64,000 nt of DNA from an uncultured Prevotellaceae bacterium (GTDB lineage: Bacteria > Bacteroidota > Bacteroidia > Bacteroidales > Bacteroidaceae). The notes beneath the pieces were generated by a model. That model had not been told where the DNA came from, ran no database searches, and worked only from the letters and a program-made list of their open reading frames with translations. The stretch is taken from positions 1 to 64,000 of the forward strand of contig ONDH01000002.1 of assembly GCA_900316505.1 (NCBI GenBank), given 5' to 3'. Shown here piece after piece: positions 48,857 through 57,975 of the stretch. Within the stretch, counting starts at the first letter, position 1, and every line of letters begins with the position of its first letter. Both the position numbers and the translations under genes were made by a program.

Positions 48857-50638
48857 ATGGAAAACTATATTGTTTCTGCACGGAAATACCGTCCGGTGAC
48901 GTTCGACACCGTGGTGGGACAGGGATCTCTGACCACCACACTGAAGAATGCCATCCAGAGCGGACGTTTGGCACACGCCTACCTGTTCTGCGGTCCACGT
49001 GGCGTGGGCAAGACCACATGTGCCCGCATCTTTGCAAAGACCATCAATTGCTTGAATCCCCGCCAGGATGGTGAGGCATGTGGAGAATGCGAGTCGTGTG
49101 CCGCTTTCAACGAAGGACGCTCATACAACATCCACGAACTGGATGCAGCATCGAACAACTCGGTGGAAGACATCCGTGTACTTATCGAACAAGTGAGGAT
49201 TCCACCTCAGATTGGCAAGTACAAGGTCTTCATCATCGACGAGGTGCACATGCTCTCGCAGGCAGCTTTCAACGCCTTCCTGAAGACACTGGAAGAGCCG
49301 CCCCAGCACGCCATTTTCATCCTTGCTACTACTGAGAAGCACAAGATTCTGCCTACCATCATGAGCCGGTGCCAGATTTACGACTTCAAGCGGATGGGTG
49401 TGAACGACATCGTGGGACATCTGAAGCATGTGGCTGAGCAGGAGAACATCAAAGCTGAAGATGCCGCCCTCAACATCATTGCACAGAAGGCAGATGGAGG
49501 CATGCGCGATGCACTTAGCATTTTCGATCAGGTGGCATCATTCTGTGGCGGTAACATCACTTACCAGCAGACCATCGAGAACTTGAACGTGCTCGACTAC
49601 GATTACTATTTCCGTCTGACAGACTTTTTCCTTGAAGGGAAAATTACAGAATGTATGCTGACCTTGAATGAAATCCTTGCCAAGGGTTTCGAAGGGCAGT
49701 ATTTCATCACAGGTCTTTCAAGTCACTTACGCAACCTATTGGTAAGCCAGGATGCACAGACGGTGGAACTGATTGAGACAAGCGACGAGGTGCGTGCCCG
49801 TTATAAGGAACAGGCACAGCGTTGCCAACCCAAGTTCCTTTTCCGTGCCATGAAACTGGCAAACACCTGCGACCTGAACTACAAGCAGAGTCCGAACAAA
49901 CGGTTGCTGGTGGAACTAACCCTCATCGAGATGGCGCAACTCTCCTCCGATGACGGGGAGTCTTCCGGGCTTTGCCCTACGAAGATTCTTAAACCCATAT
50001 TCCAGGCATTGCGGGCACAACAGGCTCCCCAAAAGGTTAGTGCTCCTCATGTCGTTCAAGAGAAAGCAGCAAGTGACCAAACGGCTTCAACAAACACACC
50101 AACAGAGGTTGCTGCACAACCCAAACGCGTCAATACTCCCCACAGTGCCACCATTCCCTCTTTGGGAGGTGGGGGGCTGAGAGGTTTCTCCATCCGACAC
50201 CTACAGGAGAGCAATCAGAAACAGCAGGAGGCAACCATACAGGCTGCTGTGGAAAAGCCCACGTATGAGAACCAGCCCGTCAATCCGATGAACTTGACGG
50301 TGGCATGGAGAGAGTTTGCCCAAAACCTGCCTCAGGAAGACAGAGCCATGTCATTCCAGATGGACAACATGGAGCCTCTCCTGCAGGAAGATGGACACAC
50401 TATCCTCGTAATTGTGGAGAACCCTTCCGTGCAGGGAGAACTCCAAAAGATGCAACCACGCATCGAAGCATACCTGCGCCAACGTCTCCAAAACAACATG
50501 CTACATCTGATCACCCGACAACGTGAAGCAACAGAAAAACAGCATTTCTTCAGCCGTCGGGAAATATTCAACATGATGCTTGAACAGAGTGAGGCGCTAC
50601 GGAAACTAACAGAAGAATTTGAATTGGAACTCGCATAA
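48857..50638 (+). CDS. dnaX: DNA polymerase III subunits gamma/tau
   Basis: A 593-aa clamp-loader ATPase. Walker A GPRGVGKT is at residues 46-53; the zinc site includes CGECESC; Walker B is DEVHM and sensor 1 is in ILATTEKHKI. DnaX assembles the clamp loader and links it to the polymerase. The C-terminal third (from about 370) is a Gln/Pro-rich linker followed by a tau-like domain. The open frame continues far upstream but the promoter and conserved MENYIVSARKYRP start fix the ATG at 48857. trmB starts directly after the stop codon. Confidence 0.96.
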   Translation: MENYIVSARKYRPVTFDTVVGQGSLTTTLKNAIQSGRLAHAYLFCGPRGVGKTTCARIFAKTINCLNPRQDGEACGECESCAAFNEGRSYNIHELDAASNNSVEDIRVLIEQVRIPPQIGKYKVFIIDEVHMLSQAAFNAFLKTLEEPPQHAIFILATTEKHKILPTIMSRCQIYDFKRMGVNDIVGHLKHVAEQENIKAEDAALNIIAQKADGGMRDALSIFDQVASFCGGNITYQQTIENLNVLDYDYYFRLTDFFLEGKITECMLTLNEILAKGFEGQYFITGLSSHLRNLLVSQDAQTVELIETSDEVRARYKEQAQRCQPKFLFRAMKLANTCDLNYKQSPNKRLLVELTLIEMAQLSSDDGESSGLCPTKILKPIFQALRAQQAPQKVSAPHVVQEKAASDQTASTNTPTEVAAQPKRVNTPHSATIPSLGGGGLRGFSIRHLQESNQKQQEATIQAAVEKPTYENQPVNPMNLTVAWREFAQNLPQEDRAMSFQMDNMEPLLQEDGHTILVIVENPSVQGELQKMQPRIEAYLRQRLQNNMLHLITRQREATEKQHFFSRREIFNMMLEQSEALRKLTEEFELELA

Positions 50639-51400
50639 ATGGGAAAAGGAAAATTAGCGAAATTTGCAGAGATGGCGGTGAATCCACTGGTGGTGGAATG
50701 CCCTTTCTGGCAACTGCAACAAGAAGGTTTTGCTTTGAATGGGAAATGGCATAAGGAATTCTTCAAGAACCCCAACCCTATCGTACTTGAACTGGGGTGC
50801 GGACGCGGAGAATACACGATTGGATTGGCTCGTCGTTTTCCCGACAAGAACTTCATCGGCATTGACATCAAAGGAGCACGTATGTGGCATGGGGCAAAGA
50901 CAGCCATGGAAGAAGGTCTTCAGAACGTGGCATTCCTGCGCACTAACATCGAAATCATCGATGCCTTTTTTGCTCCCGACGAGGTATCAGAACTTTGGCT
51001 CACCTTCTCCGACCCACAGATGAAGAAAGCCACCAAGCGTCTTACCTCCACTTATTTTATGGAACGCTACCGCAAGTTTCTTGTGGATGGCGGCATCATC
51101 AACGTGAAGACGGACTCCAATTTCCTCGCCACCTACACGAAATACATGGTGGAGAAGAACGGACTTCCGATGAGACAATGCACCTTCGACCTCTATGCTG
51201 AGAAGAACGTTGACCCCTCTTTGACAGATATCCGCACCTACTACGAAGGCATGTGGCTCGAACGTGGCATTCCCATCAAATATCTGCAATTTGAACTGCC
51301 CCGCCGAAACACCCTCGAAGAGCCCGATATCGAGATACCCGTCGATGGCTATCGCTCCTACAACCATCAGGTTGTCAGCACAAAAAAGACTGGGAAATAA
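50639..51400 (+). CDS. trmB: tRNA (guanine-46-N7)-methyltransferase
   Basis: A 253-aa class I methyltransferase. The SAM loop is [10 protein letters not shown], followed by [12 protein letters not shown], and the catalytic region is [10 protein letters not shown] with a Lys/Arg-rich segment for tRNA. It makes m7G46 in the variable loop of tRNAs. The ATG follows the dnaX stop without a gap, so translation is coupled. Normal length and complete motifs. Confidence 0.94.
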   Translation: MGKGKLAKFAEMAVNPLVVECPFWQLQQEGFALNGKWHKEFFKNPNPIVLELGCGRGEYTIGLARRFPDKNFIGIDIKGARMWHGAKTAMEEGLQNVAFLRTNIEIIDAFFAPDEVSELWLTFSDPQMKKATKRLTSTYFMERYRKFLVDGGIINVKTDSNFLATYTKYMVEKNGLPMRQCTFDLYAEKNVDPSLTDIRTYYEGMWLERGIPIKYLQFELPRRNTLEEPDIEIPVDGYRSYNHQVVSTKKTGK

Positions 51401-51439
51401 ACATTGTAAATAGTAAACTGTTCATTTGTCAATAAACAC

Positions 51440-52540
51440 ATGACTATATATCCAAAACTCATCCACGATGCACTCTCCACTGTGCGCTATCCGGGCAACG
51501 GAAAGAGCATCATGGAAAACGAAATGCTGGAGGACGACCTCCGCATCGACGGCATGAAAGTGTCCTTCTCACTGATTTTTGAGAAGGAGACCGACCCTTT
51601 CAAGAAATCCGTAGTGAAGGCGGCTGAAGCAGCCATCAAGACATTTGTACATCCCGATGTGGAAGTGACTATCGGCACGAAAGCGAAGACGGCACTGCCA
51701 CCAGAGCCTGACAAGTTGCTGCCCGGCGTGAAGAACATCATCGCTGTCAGTTCCGGCAAAGGCGGAGTGGGCAAATCCACAGTCACCGCCAATCTTGCCA
51801 TCGGATTGGCAAAACTGGGCTACCGTGTGGGACTGCTTGACACCGACATCTTCGGTCCTTCCATGCCTAAGATGTTTGGGGTGGAAGAAGAGCGCCCCTA
51901 TGCTGTACAGGTGGATGGCAGAGATCTTATCGTGCCCATTGAGAAATACGGAGTGAAACTCCTGTCCATCGGTTTCTTCGTCAATCCAGACCAAGCCACT
52001 TTGTGGCGTGGCGGCATGGCTTCGAATGCACTCAAGCAGCTCATTACGGAAGCCCAATGGGGAGAACTCGACTATTTTATCCTTGACACACCTCCTGGCA
52101 CCAGCGACATCCACTTGACACTGTTGCAGACACTGGGTATCACGGGAGCAGTCATCGTCTCCACTCCCCAGCAGGTGGCTTTGGCAGACGCACGAAAGGG
52201 CATCAACATGTACATGAACGACAAGGTCAACGTGCCCATTCTCGGATTGGTGGAAAACATGGCATGGTTCACGCCTGCCGAACTGCCCGAGAACAAATAC
52301 TACATCTTCGGAAAGGATGGCTGCAAGCAGCTTGCCGAAGAGCTCAACGTGCCTCTCTTGGCACAAATTCCTCTCATCCAGTCTGTCTGCGAGGATGGTG
52401 ACAAGGGCGAGCCTGCCGTGCTCAATCCCGCCTCTCCGGAGGGCATTGCCTTCATGAGTCTTGCAGCCAAGGTGGTCACGCAGGTGGACAAACGGAATGT
52501 GGAGATGGCACCCCCCCAACGAATTGAGGTGAGCAAATGA
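51440..52540 (+). CDS. mrp: Mrp/NBP35-family Fe-S carrier ATPase
   Basis: A 366-aa P-loop ATPase. An N-terminal DUF59-type (MIP18-like) domain occupies residues 1 to about 95, then a deviant Walker A with the signature lysine: SGKGGVGKS (G106, K107, K112). DTDIFGPSMP and DTPPGTSD are also typical. It delivers Fe-S clusters to apo-proteins. It follows trmB after 39 bases and its stop overlaps the next gene (ATGA). Confidence 0.94.
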   Translation: MTIYPKLIHDALSTVRYPGNGKSIMENEMLEDDLRIDGMKVSFSLIFEKETDPFKKSVVKAAEAAIKTFVHPDVEVTIGTKAKTALPPEPDKLLPGVKNIIAVSSGKGGVGKSTVTANLAIGLAKLGYRVGLLDTDIFGPSMPKMFGVEEERPYAVQVDGRDLIVPIEKYGVKLLSIGFFVNPDQATLWRGGMASNALKQLITEAQWGELDYFILDTPPGTSDIHLTLLQTLGITGAVIVSTPQQVALADARKGINMYMNDKVNVPILGLVENMAWFTPAELPENKYYIFGKDGCKQLAEELNVPLLAQIPLIQSVCEDGDKGEPAVLNPASPEGIAFMSLAAKVVTQVDKRNVEMAPPQRIEVSK

Positions 52541-53964
52541 TGCTGCATCCTCTCCCAAAAGAGGCAGAAGGCATTCCCTCACCCACCCAGTTCACCTATC
52601 CTTTCTGCTATCGTCCCCACCCTCTTTGTCAACTGGCGGCAAAGGAGGTGATAGACTACTGCTACAACACCCCAGACATGTACCCTCACGAAGGGAAAAT
52701 GTTTGGTGTGCTCATCGTGGAGCATGAAGGAAAGCGCTACTACCTACGTGCCTTCTCTGGCATCTGCAACGGCACTTGTCACCATGAGGGTTTTGTGCCT
52801 CCCATCTACGACCTGCAGCAAGGCTATTTTCGGGAAGAAGAACAACGCATCGTCGAACTGACACACCAAATCAACGATTGCGGCAATGAGGAAGAGAGGC
52901 TGAAACTGAAGAAACTACGGAAAGAGAAATCGCAAGATCTCCAGACATGGACGTTCCACCAATTCCGTATGAGGAATGCCCAAGGAGAGGAAGCAGACCT
53001 CATCGATATCTTCAAGGACTACAAATCGCCCTTCCCTGAAGAAGAATACATCGCCTATAAGGAAGGACGCATCACCACCAAACCCAGAGGAAAATATGGC
53101 GTTCCACCTGGCGGTGCAGGTGAATGCTGTGCGCCCAAACTTCTTCAATACGCCTATTTGAATGGTTTGAAGCCCATCTGCATGGGAGAATTCTGGATGG
53201 GTCCATCAATGGGAAACCAAATGCGTATAGAGGCTAACTTTTACCCATCCTGCCAGCACAAGTGCGTACCCATCCTTACCTTTATGCTCAAGGGGCTCAA
53301 CGTGGAAGAGAATCCCCTCGTCCACCGTTCCATGCAACTGCTCAAGCAGGTACGCATCCTGCATGAGGAAGATGACTTTCTGATTGTCTATAAACCCTCT
53401 GGGCTACTTTCCGTGCCTGGCAAGAATCATGGTGAGCCGTCTCTCATGGAATACCTCTCTAACCTCAATCCCAACTATGTCCTCATGCATCGCCTTGACC
53501 AAGACACGTCGGGTGTGATGATAGCCGCCAAAAACCGTGAAGCATGCCATTGGATTCAGCAGCTCTTCATGGAACACAAGATGATCAAGAAATACGTTGC
53601 TATTCTCGACGAGCCTTTGAAAGAAGAGCACCTTGCAAACAGTTTCCCAAAAGGCACCATCACCCTGCCCCTCTCAAAAAATCCATTCGACAGTCCGCGT
53701 CAGGTGGTTGACCATCGTTTTGGCAAACCCGCCTTCACCTATTATGAGTTCACCTCGCCCCAGCGCATTGAACTTTTCCCTGAAAGCGGCAGAACGCACC
53801 AGCTCCGTATCCACTGTGCCCATCCAGAAGGACTCGGCATACCCATCAAGGGGGACATCCTCTACGGGAGCGCCTCCGACCGTCTTTACCTCCACGCCGA
53901 AAGCCTCTCCTTCTGCCACCCCCTTACCGGCAAATGGATGCACTTTGAAGACAAAGCCTTCTAA
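52537..53964 (+). CDS. RluA-family pseudouridine synthase with N-terminal extension
   Basis: A 475-aa protein. The catalytic domain is C-terminal (about residues 265-475) with HRLDQDTSG, nucleophile D321, and the GRTHQLRIH motif. The first 260 residues form an extra domain, including a charged helix (EEEQRIVELTHQ onward) and several Cys (GICNGTC, ECCAPK), seen in one RluA branch of Gram-negative bacteria. It isomerises uridines in rRNA or tRNA; the site is unknown. It overlaps the mrp gene by 4 bases and ends the operon dnaX-trmB-mrp. The next gene is convergent. Confidence 0.88.
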   Translation: MMLHPLPKEAEGIPSPTQFTYPFCYRPHPLCQLAAKEVIDYCYNTPDMYPHEGKMFGVLIVEHEGKRYYLRAFSGICNGTCHHEGFVPPIYDLQQGYFREEEQRIVELTHQINDCGNEEERLKLKKLRKEKSQDLQTWTFHQFRMRNAQGEEADLIDIFKDYKSPFPEEEYIAYKEGRITTKPRGKYGVPPGGAGECCAPKLLQYAYLNGLKPICMGEFWMGPSMGNQMRIEANFYPSCQHKCVPILTFMLKGLNVEENPLVHRSMQLLKQVRILHEEDDFLIVYKPSGLLSVPGKNHGEPSLMEYLSNLNPNYVLMHRLDQDTSGVMIAAKNREACHWIQQLFMEHKMIKKYVAILDEPLKEEHLANSFPKGTITLPLSKNPFDSPRQVVDHRFGKPAFTYYEFTSPQRIELFPESGRTHQLRIHCAHPEGLGIPIKGDILYGSASDRLYLHAESLSFCHPLTGKWMHFEDKAF

Positions 53965-53982
53965 TTATTCACTACCACCTTC

Positions 53983-55233
53983 TTACCATTGCTTAGCACG
54001 CTGCAGCACCTGCGTCATGCAGTGGGCAGCACCATAACCGTCAATGAGGCTTTCCAGTGGAATCCACTCCACAGTAACACCCGCATCGCGGAAACGCTGT
54101 TGCAGTTCTTCACTCTGACCACCCACTGCCATGATGTGACGTGGAGCGATGGTCAGGAAGTTGTTGGCATAATGCATCTCGTCATCGTAATCGATAGGGA
54201 TGATGGTGAAGCCTCTGCTCTTGATATACTCCACGAAGGGTTTATCCTTCTTCCACAGCGAATACTTCACCTTTCCAGGCTTGCGCACCCAAATGTCGCA
54301 TGTGTTAAATTCCGGCTGTCCGGGTTTCGCCTCCAAGCAGCTTCGCACCATAGTGCAGAGGTTGCGGTCAATGATGTTGAAGTGCGTGTCAAGGTGCATC
54401 TGCATCTGCCAAAACTTATGGTCGCGCACCACCACCACAGTGTCATGTCCGAAAGCATCAGCCTCCAGCAACTGTCGGATGCCCTCATCGTTGGTACGCA
54501 TGCCACATCCAATCAGTGAGATAGTTCCAGCAGGTATATAGTCACCCCCTTCCAATTTGCCTTCACCTTCGACGCGGAAGATGGGTTTCAGTCCAAGATG
54601 TTCATAGCAGAGGTTGATGATACGGGTTTCCGGCGCACGCTGACTGGAGTTCATATTGCAGATGATGTGGCCACGAGGCGTTGTGATGCTTTGGTCGCGC
54701 GTAAAGTAGAGGTTCATCAGTGGATTCTGGATGTACTGCGCCTCATAGCCTGTATTGTTGTCCGTACGTGAGAGCTTCACCACCGGCTGCAGCAAGATAC
54801 AGCGGATGAGGTCGGCACGGCTCATCTTTGAGAGCACGTCCTGTCGGTACTCTTCAGTGGCTTCCTCACTTTCATTTTCGATACTGCTGATGTCATAGAC
54901 AAGCACACTTGCCGCAAGAGCACGCAGACTGTCAATGCCCACCTCTGAAAGGATGTCAGACACGCGGTGTACGCAGATACCATTCCCCTCAAGCATCTTG
55001 ATATACTCGGCATGCTCCTCTGCTGCCTTGTCCACATCGAAATAATTTTCAAAAAGTCCTGCTGTAGGGTGAATGACCCCGTTGAACAGTTCCTGTCCGG
55101 GCGTGTGCATCAATATGTCGCCTGCTTTCGCCCATTCAGCTTGTGGATAAACCATGTCAGATGATTCCTGGGCCTGTACTGTTGTGCCGCATACAAAGAT
55201 GGCGGCAAGCACCCATTGTGTGATTTTCTTCAT
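53983..55233 (-). CDS. Exported arginine deiminase-like amidinohydrolase
   Basis: A 416-aa protein with an N-terminal signal peptide (TQWVLAAIFVCGTTVQAQ), so it is probably periplasmic or secreted. The catalytic set of guanidino-modifying enzymes is visible: FTRDQ, EGGDY, H284 in HLDTHF, and nucleophile C405 in GAAHCMTQ. The pattern is that of arginine deiminase (arginine to citrulline and ammonia), which is normally cytoplasmic. No carbamate kinase, ornithine carbamoyltransferase or ArcD is nearby. It follows the sstT gene at 138 bases on the same strand. A protein- or peptide-arginine substrate is possible, as with P. gingivalis PPAD, though the sequence looks closer to free-arginine deiminases. 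Confidence 0.85.
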   Translation of the reverse strand: MKKITQWVLAAIFVCGTTVQAQESSDMVYPQAEWAKAGDILMHTPGQELFNGVIHPTAGLFENYFDVDKAAEEHAEYIKMLEGNGICVHRVSDILSEVGIDSLRALAASVLVYDISSIENESEEATEEYRQDVLSKMSRADLIRCILLQPVVKLSRTDNNTGYEAQYIQNPLMNLYFTRDQSITTPRGHIICNMNSSQRAPETRIINLCYEHLGLKPIFRVEGEGKLEGGDYIPAGTISLIGCGMRTNDEGIRQLLEADAFGHDTVVVVRDHKFWQMQMHLDTHFNIIDRNLCTMVRSCLEAKPGQPEFNTCDIWVRKPGKVKYSLWKKDKPFVEYIKSRGFTIIPIDYDDEMHYANNFLTIAPRHIMAVGGQSEELQQRFRDAGVTVEWIPLESLIDGYGAAHCMTQVLQRAKQW

Positions 55234-55380
55234 ATAGACCATATTTGTTATAACTCAACTTTCGCAAGTTCAGCTTGCTTGAGTAGATAAAGGGAGATAG
55301 AATTAGATAAAAGGAGATAAAAGACTTGTGAGGGACACTTACGTTCGTTTGTGGGCAAGACTTACGTGCACGAGTGGAAG

Positions 55381-56622
55381 TCACTTATCGCTGACTATAG
55401 GAGTCCCCCCTTTCTTTTTGTTATAATATTCAGCTGTCGCTGTGAAGAACACGTCACCACTGGAATTAAGTGCAGTCTCCACACTGTCTTGGACGACACC
55501 AATGATGAAGCCGACAGCAACAGCCTGCATGGCGACATCATTGCCGATGCCCAAAAACGAACAAGCCATCGGAATGAGCAATAGAGAACCGCCTGCCACC
55601 CCTGAGGCACCACAAGCACCCAATGTGGCAATGATGCAGAGGAAGAGTGCCGACATGAAGGACACCTCAACGCCCATGGTGTTAGCCACAGCCAAGGTCA
55701 TCACGGTGATGGTCACAGCAGCACCATCCATATTGATGGTGGCTCCCAGCGGAATGCTCACAGAATAGAAGTCCTCATCCAGTTTAAGCCGCTTGCACAA
55801 GGTCATGTTGATGGGGATGTTTGCGGCTGAAGAACGTGTGAAGAATGCGTTAATTCCACTTTCCTTCAAGCACGTGAAGAGCAGTGGATAAGGGTTCTTT
55901 TTGGTCACAAAAAACGAAATGAGCGGATTGAAGATAAGCGTATTAGCAAACATGCACCCCACCAGCAGCAACACCAGATGTCCATAGGTGGAGAACACGT
56001 TGAGTCCGCCCTCTGACACAGACGAGAAGACCAAACCCAAGATACCGAAAGGGGCAAATTGGATGACCCATTTTACGACCTGCGAGACGACCTCTGCAAA
56101 ATCGCTCACCACATCAATGGTTTGCTTGTTGGCACATGCCTTCAATGCAATACCCACCAGAATAGCCCAAAACAAAATGCCGATGTAGTTGGCTGATGAA
56201 ACGGACATCAGCGGGTTGGTCACCATATTGGTCAGCAGGTTCGTGAACACATCGTTCAGCGCACTTGGCGCATTGCCCTCCATCATATCATTCAGTTGAA
56301 GCGTGACAGGAAAGAGGAAACTGCCAACCACTGCACACAAAGCAGCGATGAATGTACTAAGTACATAGCAGAAAATAAGCACACGGAAACGGGGACCCAA
56401 TCCACCACCAGCCTTGGCTATGCTTGCTGCCACCAATACCGCCACCAACACGGGGGCGATGGCTTTCAGCGCACTCACAAACACCTGTCCGAGAATGGAA
56501 AAGCCTGTCCATTCAGGCACGACCATTCCAAGAACAGCACCAATCACCAGACCTATTAAGATACGGAGCACAAGGCTAATTTGGGTCCAACGTTGAAACA
56601 ATTGCAAAAATGGTTTCATCAT
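55381..56622 (-). CDS. sstT: Serine/threonine:Na+ symporter SstT
   Basis: A 413-aa dicarboxylate/amino acid:cation symporter (DAACS) protein. The re-entrant loop GASGVAGGSLLLIPMACSF and GATINMDGAAVTITVMTL in the seventh helix identify the family; LKAIAPVLVAVLVAASIAK early on fits SstT rather than GltP. It imports Ser and Thr with Na+. Its start is 9 bases after the porin stop, so the two are co-transcribed. Confidence 0.87.
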   Translation of the reverse strand: MMKPFLQLFQRWTQISLVLRILIGLVIGAVLGMVVPEWTGFSILGQVFVSALKAIAPVLVAVLVAASIAKAGGGLGPRFRVLIFCYVLSTFIAALCAVVGSFLFPVTLQLNDMMEGNAPSALNDVFTNLLTNMVTNPLMSVSSANYIGILFWAILVGIALKACANKQTIDVVSDFAEVVSQVVKWVIQFAPFGILGLVFSSVSEGGLNVFSTYGHLVLLLVGCMFANTLIFNPLISFFVTKKNPYPLLFTCLKESGINAFFTRSSAANIPINMTLCKRLKLDEDFYSVSIPLGATINMDGAAVTITVMTLAVANTMGVEVSFMSALFLCIIATLGACGASGVAGGSLLLIPMACSFLGIGNDVAMQAVAVGFIIGVVQDSVETALNSSGDVFFTATAEYYNKKKGGTPIVSDK

Positions 56623-56631
56623 TTTATGGTA

Positions 56632-57801
56632 TTAATAAAGTTTTATACGATAAATCAAACTGAGTTCAATGCGGTCGGTATTATAGTCCTTCAAACCGCA
56701 TGCTTTCTTATAGTCCACTTTCTTCCCCACATAAGCCAGGGAGATTTTAGCATCCTGCGAAAGGTCAGGAATCCATTGCACAGCAGCCTGATAGGTGTAA
56801 CTTGTACGGTAGTTCTTGAAAGTGGCATCGTCTCTCATCGAGGCTGTTTCCACCCCACCCTTCACAAAACAGTTCCAATGGGAAGCCGGCTGATAATGCA
56901 GTTCGCTAATCACGCTGTTGTAGTTCACGTTCCGAGCCACATCACCCGTCTCGCCTGACACAAGTCCATGACGATCCACATTCTCCCATGCTGCATAGTA
57001 ATCGACAAACCACTGCCAGCGTTTCAGATTCAGTTTCTGACCCAGCATGAGATAGTGGGTATCTGTCCGATGGGCTTCATGCATATAGGTGTAAGCCCAC
57101 AATGTCTGCAACTTTCCGCCCAGCATGTCGCCTGTCCAATTGAAGGTAGTGCCCAGCGGATGCTTGGAACGTTTCAGGTCGGCTCCAGGATACGCCCTGT
57201 TCAAACTGTTGTTGTTGGCGTTGAACACCTCCAACTGCAAATCGTGCCCTTTCACGGGCGTGAAGGCAACCTGTGCACCAACATGAAACTCAGCCAAGCC
57301 ATTGACAAAGTCCGAATACTCAATCACCTGAATCGGATTGTAGTCGAACTCAAAACCACCAAGGCTCAACTCCTTCTTGCCTGCCGTGAGACGCCAATGG
57401 TCATTCACCTTGTAGTTGACCTGCATGAAGTCTATATTGTTCGAGAAATTGTCATCCTGATGTTCACCTGGTCTGTTCAGCCGATAGCGCAAACGATAAC
57501 TCCAGTGGTCGTCAAATGCGCCTTTCATCTCCAAGCGCAGTTGGCGTCCCTTGAAGGAGCCCCCTTCTTCGTCGCCATTAAACCGCTCCTGATAAGATGT
57601 GTGCATATTCAGGAAAACATTGAACGCATCCGAATGTTTCTCTACTTTCAGCAGACGTTCACTCAACGAGGTCACTCCGCTGTCGTCACCACCCAATCGA
57701 CTATTATTGCCTTGAGCACATACAGTTCCTGTGCCATACAAAAAGACGAAGGCCATTGTCAGGAAATTGCGCCCACAAGCCTTAGAAATCTCTTTCTTCA
57801 T
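56632..57801 (-). CDS. Outer-membrane porin, OprP-like beta barrel
   Basis: A 389-aa protein with a signal peptide (FVFLYGTGTVCAQ) and, throughout, alternating hydrophobic strands such as WSYRLRYRLNRP, HWRLTAGKKELSL and WQWFVDYYAAWE, ending in IELSLIYRIKLY, a typical C-terminal strand with aromatic residue. This suits a 16-strand porin of the phosphate-selective porin group. It probably admits small solutes. The start at 57801 (MKKEIS) is preferred to the open frame upstream. Together with sstT it suggests amino-acid uptake; specificity is not known. Confidence 0.78.
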   Translation of the reverse strand: MKKEISKACGRNFLTMAFVFLYGTGTVCAQGNNSRLGGDDSGVTSLSERLLKVEKHSDAFNVFLNMHTSYQERFNGDEEGGSFKGRQLRLEMKGAFDDHWSYRLRYRLNRPGEHQDDNFSNNIDFMQVNYKVNDHWRLTAGKKELSLGGFEFDYNPIQVIEYSDFVNGLAEFHVGAQVAFTPVKGHDLQLEVFNANNNSLNRAYPGADLKRSKHPLGTTFNWTGDMLGGKLQTLWAYTYMHEAHRTDTHYLMLGQKLNLKRWQWFVDYYAAWENVDRHGLVSGETGDVARNVNYNSVISELHYQPASHWNCFVKGGVETASMRDDATFKNYRTSYTYQAAVQWIPDLSQDAKISLAYVGKKVDYKKACGLKDYNTDRIELSLIYRIKLY

Positions 57802-57825
57802 ATTTTTCACAAGATTTATAGAGGT

Positions 57826-57955
57826 TAGGAATGAGGAGAGACGAAGGCTGAACGAAGGCTGACAACAGACAATAGACAACGGTCATAGGAATGAGGAGTT
57901 GGCTATCCAGTTGTTCCCTCATCAGGAGCAAGCCGCATGGCAATTCCTCATTCCT
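57826..57955. repeat. Low-complexity GGAATGAGG region with inverted copies
   Basis: GAAGGCTGA is repeated in tandem (57843, 57854), and AGGAATGAGGA at 57888-57898 is inverted at 57945-57955. The words match the run at 105-164. The CCGCATGGCAATT word at 57931 also occurs at 20203, beside the arm of the four-helix-bundle cassette. No gene is present between 57802 and 57975. Confidence 0.6.
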
Positions 57956-57975
57956 AAATCCTCATTTCTAACTAA

